Below, piece by piece: positions 6,025-13,359 of a DNA stretch of 14,927 nt. The notes beneath the pieces were generated by a model. It saw only the letters and a list, made by a program, of their open reading frames with translations, was not told where the DNA came from and searched no databases. Each line of letters opens with the position of its first letter. Positions within the stretch are counted from its first letter, which is position 1. Made by a program: the position numbers and the translations under genes. Source of the stretch: Dehalococcoidia bacterium (GTDB taxonomy: Bacteria > Chloroflexota > Dehalococcoidia > UBA2979); assembly GCA_004297315.1 (NCBI GenBank), contig SCTU01000093.1, positions 1-14,927 of the forward strand, read 5' to 3'.

Positions 6025-7557
6025 ATGGCCGACGACGCCACCCCGTCTGTCGAGCGTGAACGTCCGGACCCGAAGCAGGTCGACCGGAAGGCGCGCCTCC
6101 TCGTCCCGCCGCACCGCCCGCCCAAACAAGATCCGGCGGAACGCATCGCGAACTGGGAAGAGGTCTCCTTCCTGTTCGACCCCGCCGAGGCCAAGATCGA
6201 GGCCAACCGCTGCATCCAGTGCCCGGCGGCGCCCTGCATGAAGGCCTGTCCCGTCCATAACGACATCCCCGGCTCGTTCTGGCTGCTCGAGCGCGGCGAC
6301 TTTGACGGCGCGGCGAACGTCTTTCGGCAGACGAGCGAGTTGCCGGAGATGTGCGGCCGTCTGTGCCCGCAGGAACGCCTCTGCGAGGGCCACTGCGTCG
6401 TGGGCAAGCACGCGTTGCCCGTCGCCATCGGCAAACTCGAGACGTTCGTGACGGAATGGCAACGGGCGCATGGCGGCATACCGGCCGCCGAGCCCGTCGC
6501 CAGCACCGGCCGTCGCGTGGCTGTCATCGGGACCGGCCCCGCAGGCATCGCTGTCGCGGAACGCCTGGCGCGTCGCGGCCACGCCGTCGTGATGTACGAG
6601 GCTTGGCCCGAGCCCGGCGGCGTACTCCGGTACGGCATCCCGGACTTCAAGCAGAACAAGGCCGCGGTCGACCGGAAGTTCAAGGACCTGCACGCACTGG
6701 GCGTAGAGGTGGTCACGGGGATGCACGTGGGCACGCAGATCTCGTGGGCGACCGTGCGTGCGGGCGTGGACGCCGTCTTCCTCGGCATCGGGGCGTCCGA
6801 GGGCTCGCGCCTCGGCATCCCGGGCGAAGACGGCCCCGGGGTGATCACGGCGACGGACTTCCTCGTGCGCGCAAACCTCGCGCCGGAGCACCTGCCGGAG
6901 TCGCTGCGCGTGCCACTCGGGTCCCCGCGGCGTGTCGTCGTCGTCGGCGGCGGCGACACCTCGATGGACTGCGTGCGCTCGGCCCGCCGCCTCGGGGCTG
7001 CCGATGTGACGCTGATCTACCGCCGGACCGAGGCGGAGATGCAGGGACGTGTGGAAGAACGCATGCACTCCCGCGAGGAGGGCGTGCTCTTTGAGTTCCT
7101 CGCCGCGCCGGTCGAGGTGCTCCGCAACGTCGAAGGAGGCGTGCGCGGCCTGCGCTGTCAGCGCATGGAACTGGGAGAGCCGGACGACACCGGCCGGCGC
7201 CGGCCCCAGGCGGTGCCGGGCTCCGAGTTCGACATCGAGGCGGACATGCTTGTGACGGCCATCGGCTACAACGTGGAGCCGGAGTGGGGCGAAATCCTCC
7301 CCGAACTCGTGCGCGACCGCTGGGGCCGCTTTGTGGCCGACCCCGAGACGCTGGCGACGAACCTCCCCGCGGTCTTCGCCGGTGGTGATGACGTGAACGG
7401 GGCCGACCTCGTCGTCACCGCGCTCGCGGACGGGCACCGCGCGGCCGAGGCGATCGACCGCTATCTCCGCAATGCCGGGCCCACCCGCCCTCCCGTCGGG
7501 GCGCCAGAGGCACCCGGCCGAAAGCTCATCGGGGACTCCTCGCTGCTGGCCAAGTAG
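6025..7557 (+). CDS. gltD: GltD-like FAD/NAD(P) and Fe-S oxidoreductase (glutamate synthase small-subunit family)
   Basis: This 510-residue protein has the layout of the glutamate synthase small subunit, which passes electrons from NADPH through FAD and Fe-S clusters. The N-terminal Fe-S domain has C63, C66, C71, C75 and C110, C114, C120, C124 (NRCIQCPAAPCMKACPVHND, then CGRLCPQERLCEGHC). The FAD-binding motif is GTGPAG (169-174). The NAD(P) motif region is GGGDTSMDCVRSARRLGA (308-325), followed by the basic IYRR (331-334). The C-terminal FAD block is FAGGDDVNGADLVVTALADG. The start has GAAGGG six bases upstream. No large subunit (GltB) adjoins, so it may partner with a distant GltB or be a related enzyme such as NfnB/SudA or a dihydropyrimidine dehydrogenase-type subunit. 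The symbol is family-level only. Confidence 0.85.
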   Translation: MADDATPSVERERPDPKQVDRKARLLVPPHRPPKQDPAERIANWEEVSFLFDPAEAKIEANRCIQCPAAPCMKACPVHNDIPGSFWLLERGDFDGAANVFRQTSELPEMCGRLCPQERLCEGHCVVGKHALPVAIGKLETFVTEWQRAHGGIPAAEPVASTGRRVAVIGTGPAGIAVAERLARRGHAVVMYEAWPEPGGVLRYGIPDFKQNKAAVDRKFKDLHALGVEVVTGMHVGTQISWATVRAGVDAVFLGIGASEGSRLGIPGEDGPGVITATDFLVRANLAPEHLPESLRVPLGSPRRVVVVGGGDTSMDCVRSARRLGAADVTLIYRRTEAEMQGRVEERMHSREEGVLFEFLAAPVEVLRNVEGGVRGLRCQRMELGEPDDTGRRRPQAVPGSEFDIEADMLVTAIGYNVEPEWGEILPELVRDRWGRFVADPETLATNLPAVFAGGDDVNGADLVVTALADGHRAAEAIDRYLRNAGPTRPPVGAPEAPGRKLIGDSSLLAK

Positions 7558-7608
7558 CCACGCGTGTCATTCCAGCGTCGAGTAACACGTCCCGCCAATT
7601 GAATTCAT

Positions 7609-7637
7609 GCGGACGCTGGTGGAAACCCGGCGTCCGC
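7609..7637 (+). promoter_or_regulatory. Perfect 8-bp inverted repeat upstream of the HxlR gene, candidate operator
   Basis: GCGGACGC (7609-7616) and GCGTCCGC (7630-7637) are exact reverse complements with a 13-base spacer. Arm centres are 21 bases apart, two helical turns, which suits a dimeric winged-helix protein such as the adjacent HxlR regulator. The repeat covers a weak -35-like TGGAAA (7620-7625) that is 17 bases from TAGCGT (7643-7648). No T-run follows, so it is not a standard terminator for the upstream gene. Confidence 0.4.
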
Positions 7638-7667
7638 TGCGTTAGCGTGGGCAGCCGGAGGCGGCCC

Positions 7668-8024
7668 ATGGACGCTCGACTGGCCCGCACGCGCGAGGGC
7701 GACTACTGCCCTGTCCGCGCCTCCCTCGCCCTCCTCGGCCAGCGCTGGGTGCCGCGCATCGTCTACGAACTGCGCGGCGGACGCCTTCGTTTCAACGACC
7801 TCGCCGCGACGGTGGGTGGCTGCAACTCGCGCACCCTGCGCGACCGCCTTCGCGACCTCGAGGAGACGGGCCTCGTGGTCCGTCACGAGGTTGCCGCGGC
7901 CCCGCCGTGGGTGGAGTACGAACTGACAGAGCAGGGGAGCGAACTCGCTGAGGCGCTCGGCCCGCTCGCCTCGTGGGGCCGGCGACACCTTTCCCACGCG
8001 GGAGCGGCGGCAAAGCCGGCGTGA
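7668..8024 (+). CDS. HxlR-family winged-helix transcriptional regulator
   Basis: This 118-residue DNA-binding protein has the HxlR pattern: CPVRASLALLGQRWVPRIVY, then RLRFNDLAATVGGCNSRTLR for the helix-turn-helix, LRDLEETGLVVRHE for the wing, and YELTEQGSELAEALGPLASW at the end. The conserved C14 sits before the first helix; in several family members (for example HypR) the equivalent cysteine senses oxidants or electrophiles. The start ATG 7668 has GGAGG at 7657-7661; the frame continues upstream without a ribosome site. The stop overlaps the next gene in GTGA. As first gene of a four-gene unit it probably controls its own operon through the repeat at 7609-7637. Confidence 0.9.
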   Translation: MDARLARTREGDYCPVRASLALLGQRWVPRIVYELRGGRLRFNDLAATVGGCNSRTLRDRLRDLEETGLVVRHEVAAAPPWVEYELTEQGSELAEALGPLASWGRRHLSHAGAAAKPA

Positions 8025-8428
8025 GCGTGGCCCTGACCTTCGAGACGCTTGCCAAGGGTGACGTGATCCCCTTCGCCCTGACGGTCACCCGCGAGGAGAT
8101 CGAGGGCTACCTGGCTGCGACCGGAGAAGACCCGGCGCGCTGGACGGACGCCGTGCCGCCCCTGCTACTGGCCGCGTTCATGGTGGGCGGGCTGCTCGCC
8201 CGCGTGCCGATCCCCCTCGAGGTCATGCATACCGGGCAGGAGATCGAGGCGCACCGCGCGGTGCGGCCCGGCGAGCCGCTGGACGTCCGCATCACCGTCG
8301 CGGCATTGAGCCAGCGGAAGGGCGCGACCATCGCGCAGTTCGAGGCCGAGGCCTTCTCGGGCGAGGAGTCCGTCTTCGTCGCGCGCATCTCCGTGCTGGC
8401 CCCGCCTCCCGCCGGCGGTGAGGCGTGA
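8021..8428 (+). CDS. MaoC-N/FAS1-like dehydratase domain protein (hotdog fold)
   Basis: This 135-residue protein has the character of the non-catalytic N-terminal half of two-domain MaoC-type hydratases: an opening FETLAKGDVIPFALTVTREE, then IEGYLAATGEDPARW, VPPLLLAAFM, and HTGQEIEAHRAVRPGEPLDV, the segment that contacts the partner. It lacks the D-x4-H catalytic motif, which is present in the next gene, so the two probably form a heterodimer like mycobacterial HadAB/HadBC or two-chain enoyl-CoA hydratases. The GTG start at 8021 overlaps the HxlR stop, with only a distant GGAG, suggesting translation coupled to the regulator. Its stop overlaps the next start in GTGA. The substrate is unknown. 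Confidence 0.78.
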   Translation: MSVALTFETLAKGDVIPFALTVTREEIEGYLAATGEDPARWTDAVPPLLLAAFMVGGLLARVPIPLEVMHTGQEIEAHRAVRPGEPLDVRITVAALSQRKGATIAQFEAEAFSGEESVFVARISVLAPPPAGGEA

Positions 8429-8805
8429 CCGCGCGCGAGGTGGCACCCGTCGTCCGACTGATCGACCAGGCGCGCGTCGATGCGTACGCCCGCCACGGCA
8501 AAGACCCGAACCCGATCCATCGCGAGACGCCGGAGGCGTACGCCGGCCCGTTTGGCAAGCCGGTGGCGCACGGGATGCTCGTGCTCGCCCTCGTGTCCGA
8601 GGCGATGGCGGGGGCGTTCGGGCGGGCGTGGGCGGAGAGCGGGACGTTGAAGATCCGCTGGCGGTCGCCTGCCTTTCCGCCGGTCCGCGTGACCGCGCGC
8701 TGCACGCCGAAGTCGGATGCCGGCGGCGTGCTCGCCTATGACGTCGTCTGCGAGGACGAGGCGGGCGAACCGCTCCTCACCGGCGTCGCCACCGTCCGCC
8801 CGTGA
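8425..8805 (+). CDS. MaoC-type (R)-hydratase/dehydratase, catalytic hotdog subunit
   Basis: This 126-residue protein carries the hydratase-2 active-site motif DPNPIH with D27 and H32, followed by AYAGPFGKPVAHGMLVLALV, all hallmarks of MaoC-like enzymes that add or remove water at the beta position of acyl-CoA or acyl-ACP. It is single-domain, so it needs a second hotdog unit to complete the substrate tunnel; the preceding gene supplies a fitting one. GTG 8425 overlaps the upstream stop, with GGTGAGG immediately before. Its own stop overlaps the thioesterase start. Whether the substrate is a fatty, aromatic-pathway or mesaconyl-type acyl group cannot be told. Confidence 0.85.
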   Translation: MTAREVAPVVRLIDQARVDAYARHGKDPNPIHRETPEAYAGPFGKPVAHGMLVLALVSEAMAGAFGRAWAESGTLKIRWRSPAFPPVRVTARCTPKSDAGGVLAYDVVCEDEAGEPLLTGVATVRP

Positions 8806-9287
8806 CCCCTACACCCGCTGACGAGGCCTTCGCCGACGGGATCTATAACCAGATCTGTTTCGCCTGCGGCGCCGCGAACGGCCACGGGCTGCACATGCGC
8901 TTCGAACGCGACGGTGAGAACGCGGTGCGCTGCGTGTACCTCCCCAAGCCGGATGACCAGGGTTTCCCCGGCGTGCTGCACGGCGGGATCGTCGCGGCGT
9001 TGCTCGACGAGTCGATGGCGTGGGCGATGTGGGCATGGGACCGCGCGCTGGGTGTCACGGCGAAGATGGAGACGCGCTACCGGCGCTCGGCGACGCTGGA
9101 CGGCCCGCTGACGGTGCGGGCGCGCGTCGAATCCGTCCGCGCGCGCCGGGTGGAGGTGCGGGCGCACATCGAGGACGTGCAGGGCGTGACGATCGCGGAA
9201 TCGACGGCGGTATTCATGCGCTTCACGCCGGACGAGGAGCAACGCATGTCCGCCGCCATGGGACGTGGTGCACCCGCCGACGCTTAA
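8802..9287 (+). CDS. PaaI-type hotdog thioesterase
   Basis: This 161-residue protein likely hydrolyses acyl-CoA thioesters. It opens with the N-terminal signature CFACGAANGHGLHMRF (from C19), then the active-site block GVLHGGIVAALLDESMAWAM with H60-G-G and the acidic D69/E70, as in the PaaI/YbgC-like 4HBT superfamily. It is the third hotdog gene in a row and starts with GTG in a GTGA overlap at 8802. A chain of hydratase and thioesterase under one HxlR regulator suggests a route that degrades or edits a particular acyl chain. Its stop TAA shares bases with the convergent MFS stop. Confidence 0.88.
   Translation: MTPTPADEAFADGIYNQICFACGAANGHGLHMRFERDGENAVRCVYLPKPDDQGFPGVLHGGIVAALLDESMAWAMWAWDRALGVTAKMETRYRRSATLDGPLTVRARVESVRARRVEVRAHIEDVQGVTIAESTAVFMRFTPDEEQRMSAAMGRGAPADA
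9284..9287. other. Shared TTAA carrying the stop codons of two convergent operons
   Basis: The palindrome TTAA supplies TAA on the plus strand (9285-9287, thioesterase) and TAA on the minus strand (9286-9284, MFS protein). The two coding regions overlap by four bases, leaving no room for a terminator between them. Confidence 0.85.
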
Positions 9288-10582
9288 CGGGACGCGAGGG
9301 CAGGCCGGCTGATGGTCTCGCGGGCGATCACGAGGAACCACAGGCACGCGACCGCCATGATCACGCCGTTCGCGGAAAGTCCCCAGGCGTACGAGGTCGC
9401 GTCAGCGAGCGCGCCGAGCAGCGGCGGCCCAATCAGGAAGCCGATGTCCCCGGCGGACCGGTACATGCCCATCGCCAGGCCTCGCAGGTTGGCGGGGGCG
9501 ATGTCCGCGGTGTAGGCGGCCGGGGCGGGCCCGGCGAGCGACGAGCCGACCGCATGCACGAACGCGCCCGCGAGGAACATCGGATAGGCGTGCGCGCCCG
9601 CGAGCATGAAGAGCGAGACGGCGACCACCAGGTTGCTCGGCACGATCGACCATTTCCTGCCGTAGCGGTCCGCGATCACGGCGGAGGGCGCGAGCAGTGC
9701 GACGTTGATCAGCGCCATCACGGTGAACACGCCGCCCAGCACGCCGGGCGACATGTGGAGCTTCTCCGCGGCATAGAGCGGCATCAGCGTCTGTCGGCCG
9801 GCCGTCCGCGTGAGGAAGATCGCCATCACGACAAACGAGATCGCGACGAAGTCGCGCGAGGTGGCGAAGTGGACCCATGCGAAGCGCTGCGCCGGCGGCG
9901 CCCCCTCGGGTGCGGCCTCGCGTTCCGCCTCGACGGCGGCAAACGCGAGGTGGCGGGTCTCCGGAATGCGGAAGTAGGCGTGGGCCGTCGCGAACAGCGC
10001 AGCGACGCCCACCACGATGAAGGGCGCGCGCAACCCGAAGGCCTCCGCGAGGAGGCCGCCGACGGCGGGGCCGACGGAGGTGCCGAGGAGCAGCGCGCCC
10101 TGGTTCGTCCCGATGAACCGCGCGCGGTTCGCCGGCGTCGAGATGTCGGTGAGGTAGATCTGCGCCCCCGTCATGTACATCGCCGAGCCGGCGCCGGCGA
10201 CAAACCGCCAGGCGAGGAGGTCGACGATGCTGAACGAGAAGCCGGAGCCGACCATCCCGACGCCGGTGACGAGCGGCCCGGCGACGAGCAGTAGCCGACG
10301 GCCGTAGCGGTCGGAGAGGATGCCGAGCGGGATATTGAGGATCAGGCGCGCCAGCGCGAATGAGGAGAGCGTGAGGCCGATCGCGGCGGAACTCACCTCG
10401 AACTTCTTCGCGAAGAGCGGCAGCACCGGCGAGATGACGCCCTGGCCGGCCATCACCAGCACCGTCGCGATGCTGATCGCGAGCAACTGGTTGTGTTCGA
10501 GGAGCGGGCCGAGAGAGCGGCGCAGCGGGCCCGGGAGCCGGTCGAGCGACCGCCCCCGCGAGGCCGGCGCGCCGCGCCTCAC
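9284..10582 (-). CDS. Major facilitator superfamily transporter, 12-helix
   Basis: This 432-residue secondary transporter has a basic N-terminus of about 30 residues, then about 12 membrane helices. MFS motif A appears as GILSDRYGRRL (88-98), with its counterpart AVIADRYGRK (301-310) in the second half. The central cytoplasmic loop (about 207-243) is acidic then basic. GTG 10582 was chosen because it forms the GTGA overlap with the alanine dehydrogenase stop, the junction style of its neighbours; the frame runs on upstream only as shadow of that gene. DHA1-type drug efflux is the most common role for such proteins, but position after alanine dehydrogenase also allows export of an amino acid or metabolite. 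The substrate is unassigned. Confidence 0.88.
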   Translation of the reverse strand: MRRGAPASRGRSLDRLPGPLRRSLGPLLEHNQLLAISIATVLVMAGQGVISPVLPLFAKKFEVSSAAIGLTLSSFALARLILNIPLGILSDRYGRRLLLVAGPLVTGVGMVGSGFSFSIVDLLAWRFVAGAGSAMYMTGAQIYLTDISTPANRARFIGTNQGALLLGTSVGPAVGGLLAEAFGLRAPFIVVGVAALFATAHAYFRIPETRHLAFAAVEAEREAAPEGAPPAQRFAWVHFATSRDFVAISFVVMAIFLTRTAGRQTLMPLYAAEKLHMSPGVLGGVFTVMALINVALLAPSAVIADRYGRKWSIVPSNLVVAVSLFMLAGAHAYPMFLAGAFVHAVGSSLAGPAPAAYTADIAPANLRGLAMGMYRSAGDIGFLIGPPLLGALADATSYAWGLSANGVIMAVACLWFLVIARETISRPALASR

Positions 10583-11697
10583 GCGCCGAGGGCCTGCTCG
10601 ACCGGCACGTACGGCCGTCCGAGCGCCGTCGCGACCGCCTCGTGCACGACCAGGCCCCGCCACACATTCACGCCGTGCGCGAGCGAGCGGTCCCGCCGCA
10701 CCGCCTCCACCACCCCGAGGCGGGCGATGTTCAGGATGTACGGCAGCGTCAAGGACGCCAGTGCGCGCGAGGAGGTGCGGGGGACCGCGCCGGGCATGTT
10801 CGGGACGGCGTAGTGCACCACGCCCTCCTCGACGTAGACGGGCTCACGGTGGTCCGTCGGCCGGATCGTCTCGATGCACCCGCCCTGGTCGATCGCCACG
10901 TCGACGATCACGGCGCCGCGCGGCATCGAGCGCACCATCTCGCGCGTGACGACGACCGGGGCACGTGCGCCCTCGACGAGGACGGCGCCGATCACGAGGT
11001 CGGCGTCCCGCACGGCGTCTGCGAGGCCGGCACGTGAGGCGTACAGCGTCTCCACCCGCCCGGCGTATCGCTGGTCCAGCGCCCGCAACTGCGTCTCGTC
11101 GATCGAGGCGACCGTGACGCGCGCGCCCATCCCGGCGGCGATGCGGACGGCGTTGCTGCCGACCGTGCCGGAGCCGATGACGACGACGTGCGCGGGTGGG
11201 ACCCCGGCGACGCCGCCCAGCAGCATCCCGCGCCCCGGGCCGGGACGCTTCAGGAAGTGCGCTCCCACTTCGACGGCCATACGGCCGGCCACTTCGGACA
11301 TGGGGGCGAGGAGCGGATGCGACCCGTCCTCGCGGCGCACGGTCTCATAGGCGATGGCGATGCAGCGGCTGTCGATGATCGCCTGCGCGGCATGCGGCTC
11401 CGCCGCGAGGTGGAGGTAGGTGAAGATCACCTGGCCTTCGCGCATCAGCCCGTACTCGCTGGGCTGCGGCTCCTTGACCTCGCACACGAGGTCCGCGCGT
11501 GCGTAGACCTCGTCAGGCGTTGCGACGATTTCGGCCCCGGCGGCGGCGTAGCTCTCGTCGAAGTAGTGCGAGCCGGCGCCGGCGTTCGTCTCGATCAGGA
11601 CGCTGTGGCCCGCCTGCACGAGGTCGCGGACGCCCTCTGGGAGCAGGGCGACGCGGTATTCCTCGAGCTTCTGTTCACGGACGCATCCAACGATCAT
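10579..11697 (-). CDS. ald: Alanine dehydrogenase
   Basis: This 372-residue enzyme interconverts L-alanine and pyruvate with NAD and ammonia in the cytoplasm. Length and motifs match the family. Substrate-site residues known from Mycobacterium Ald are kept: R15 (EEYRVAL), K75 (CEVKEP), H96 (TYLHLAAE) and D270 (DVAIDQGG). The nucleotide-binding motif is VVVIGSGTVGSNAVRIAAGM (171-190). Near-invariant LAPMSEVAGRMA (130-141) and VPNMPGAVPRTS (298-309) are present. ATG 11697 overlaps the stop of the formyltransferase gene in ATGA, and its stop overlaps the MFS start in GTGA, so the three are almost certainly one message. It could serve alanine breakdown, alanine synthesis or NADH balance. Confidence 0.95.
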   Translation of the reverse strand: MIVGCVREQKLEEYRVALLPEGVRDLVQAGHSVLIETNAGAGSHYFDESYAAAGAEIVATPDEVYARADLVCEVKEPQPSEYGLMREGQVIFTYLHLAAEPHAAQAIIDSRCIAIAYETVRREDGSHPLLAPMSEVAGRMAVEVGAHFLKRPGPGRGMLLGGVAGVPPAHVVVIGSGTVGSNAVRIAAGMGARVTVASIDETQLRALDQRYAGRVETLYASRAGLADAVRDADLVIGAVLVEGARAPVVVTREMVRSMPRGAVIVDVAIDQGGCIETIRPTDHREPVYVEEGVVHYAVPNMPGAVPRTSSRALASLTLPYILNIARLGVVEAVRRDRSLAHGVNVWRGLVVHEAVATALGRPYVPVEQALGA

Positions 11698-12599
11698 GGC
11701 AGGCGCTCCAGCAGGTCGCCGGGACGCAACACCTCGCTGGCGGCCGCCTTCGGCTCGCCGTCGCGTTGTGCGCGCCCGACGCTGATTGTGCCGCCGATCG
11801 CGGCGATTTCGACGACGTTGCCGGTGGTCGCGAGGACCGTGCCGGGCGGCTCCGGCGGCGCGCCCGGACGGTAGCGGGCTTCGAACAGCCGGACGGTCTC
11901 GCCGCGCAGGCTGGCGGTGGCGCCGGGCTGAGGGTCGCACCCGCGGATCAGCGCGCTGACCACGCGACCGTGCTGCATCCAGTCGACCTTCCCGTGCTCG
12001 GGCCCGCACGGCGGCTCGTACGTGGCAAGCGATTCGTCCTGCGGGACGCGCGGGGCCGTCCCCTCGCGCACGAGCCGGACCGCCTCCGCGAGCGCCTCGA
12101 CGCCCAGCGGGTAGAGACGCCGGAAGTAGAGCGTGCCGACCGAGTCGTCGTCAGAGATCTCGATAGTGCGTTGCAGCAGGATGGGGCCGGTGTCGATGCC
12201 CTCATCGACCCAGAAGACGGTGAGGCCGGTGTGCCGCGCCCCCGAGATGATCGCCCAGTTCATCGCCGTGCGGCCGCGATGCGCCGGCAGCAACGAGGGG
12301 TGGTACTGGATCGCGCCGAGCGTCGCCGCATCCAGGACGCGTTTCCGCACAATGTCGGTGACGAAGGCGAAGACGAGGAGTTCCGGTTTCCATGACTGGT
12401 AGACCTCGAACGGGCCGTCCTGCCGGAGCGCTGGCGTCTCGACGACCGGGACGCCCGCCTGCGTGGCGGCCTCGAAGAGCGGGTCAGGACGGTTGCCGGG
12501 CCGTGGCGTGGAGACGCCTACGATGTCCTCGCCGGCGCTGCGCAACCGCTCGAAGACGTCCTTGCCGAAGGCGGCCTGCCCGAACAGGACGATGCGCAT
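11694..12599 (-). CDS. Formyltransferase-fold protein resembling the 10-formyl-THF hydrolase domain of ALDH1L1
   Basis: This 301-residue protein has the two-domain Fmt layout: an N-terminal formyltransferase domain (1 to about 185) and a C-terminal OB-like domain. Catalytic H100 in YHPSLLPAHRG and D136 in EGIDTGPILLQ are present. Several stretches look like the N-terminal hydrolase domain of vertebrate 10-formyl-tetrahydrofolate dehydrogenase, as I remember it, more than like bacterial Fmt: the FGQ opening, YHPSLLP-HRG, AMNWAIISG, VFWVDEGIDTGPILLQ, LYPLGVEAL and APRVPQ-ES-ATYE. The Asn normally two residues before the catalytic His in Fmt/PurN is Q98. No aldehyde dehydrogenase domain follows. 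It may therefore release formate from 10-formyl-THF or formylate another acceptor; Met-tRNA formyltransferase is the alternative. ATG 12599 has GGAGG and a TATACT promoter element upstream. Confidence 0.82.
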   Translation of the reverse strand: MRIVLFGQAAFGKDVFERLRSAGEDIVGVSTPRPGNRPDPLFEAATQAGVPVVETPALRQDGPFEVYQSWKPELLVFAFVTDIVRKRVLDAATLGAIQYHPSLLPAHRGRTAMNWAIISGARHTGLTVFWVDEGIDTGPILLQRTIEISDDDSVGTLYFRRLYPLGVEALAEAVRLVREGTAPRVPQDESLATYEPPCGPEHGKVDWMQHGRVVSALIRGCDPQPGATASLRGETVRLFEARYRPGAPPEPPGTVLATTGNVVEIAAIGGTISVGRAQRDGEPKAAASEVLRPGDLLERLP

Positions 12600-12644
12600 G
12601 TCGCCTCCACGGCCCCTCGCCTCGTGAGACGAGCGCGGACTCCG

Positions 12645-12650
12645 AGTATA
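12645..12650 (-). promoter_or_regulatory. -10 element of the formyltransferase-ald-MFS operon
   Basis: On the minus strand TATACT (12650-12645) is one base from consensus and stands out in very GC-rich DNA. Initiation near 12638 would give a leader of about 38 bases ending in GGAGG four bases before ATG 12599. No clear -35 box is found 16-18 bases upstream, so an activator or an alternative sigma factor may be involved. Confidence 0.5.
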
Positions 12651-12680
12651 GGAGGGGCGTCCGTTAGGGGGCCGTGGAAG

Positions 12681-13328
12681 CTAGTCCGGGTCCTGCGTGT
12701 CGATCGCGCGGTACATGTACCAGGCGCCGACGGACCGGTAGGGGGCCCACGGTGCGCCGATGACCGTTGCCTCTTTCGGCGTCGGCGTCTGCGGGAGCCC
12801 GTAGGCGATCCGCATGCCGTTGCGGATGCCGAGGTCGCCCACGGCGAGCACGTCCGGCCGGCCGAGCGTGAACATCATGAACATGTGCGCGCTCCACTCG
12901 CCGAGGCCTTTCACGGCCGTGATGCGCTCCACGACCTCCTCGTCCGACATTCGCTCGAAGCCATCGAAGTCGAGCGTCTTGTCGATGGCCTTTGCGGCGA
13001 GGTCGCGGAGATAGCCCGCTTTCTGGCGGGAGACGCCCGACGCGCGGAACTGGTCATCAGTAGTGCGAAGGACCTCGCGCGGCGTGGGGGGCCTGTCCTG
13101 CTTCGAGTAGAGGGCGAACCACTTGCGCTGGATCGAGCGCGCGGCAGGGCCGGCCAACTGCTGGAAGAGGATCGTGCGCTGGAGGGAGTTGTAGTAGTCG
13201 ACCGGAGTGCTGCCATCGGAGGGGCGGGGGCGGTACGGGCCGTGCTCGTCGATCAGTGCCGCGACCACGGGGTCTGCGGCCCGGAGATGGGCGTAGGCGC
13301 GGGTGAGCGAGAACCGGACGCGGGCCAT
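12681..13328 (-). CDS. DNA-3-methyladenine glycosylase II-like protein (AlkA/HhH-GPD superfamily)
   Basis: This 215-residue base-excision repair enzyme should remove alkylated bases from DNA. The helix-hairpin-helix is VKGLGEWSAHMFMMF (139-153) and the catalytic aspartate is D165 in LAVGDLGIRNGM. Also typical are YNSLQRTILFQQLAGPAARS (46-65), SRQKAGYLRDLA (100-111) and the final WAPYRSVGAWYMYR. There is no FCL Fe-S cluster motif, and no Ada-like N-terminal AraC domain, so it is the short AlkA-like type. ATG 13328 has AGGAGG (13339-13334 on this strand) five bases upstream. It starts 31 bases after the P-loop kinase and is probably transcribed with it. Confidence 0.9.
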   Translation of the reverse strand: MARVRFSLTRAYAHLRAADPVVAALIDEHGPYRPRPSDGSTPVDYYNSLQRTILFQQLAGPAARSIQRKWFALYSKQDRPPTPREVLRTTDDQFRASGVSRQKAGYLRDLAAKAIDKTLDFDGFERMSDEEVVERITAVKGLGEWSAHMFMMFTLGRPDVLAVGDLGIRNGMRIAYGLPQTPTPKEATVIGAPWAPYRSVGAWYMYRAIDTQDPD

Positions 13329-13359
13329 CGGTGCCTCCTCGGACGATCCTAGCGGCCGG

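Noticed and set aside
5863..7437. Minus-strand frame of about 520 codons opposite the GltD-like gene
   Set aside because: The plus strand encodes clear Cys clusters and nucleotide-binding motifs; the antisense product has a random Arg/His/Asp-rich composition.
7561..7600. Imperfect pairing around CGTGT and ACACG after the GltD-like stop as a terminator
   Set aside because: The arms are only about five bases with a long loop and no T-run.
9020..10294. Plus-strand frame of about 420 codons opposite the MFS gene
   Set aside because: It is a shadow of the MFS gene and the thioesterase, with low-complexity charged sequence and no recognisable fold.
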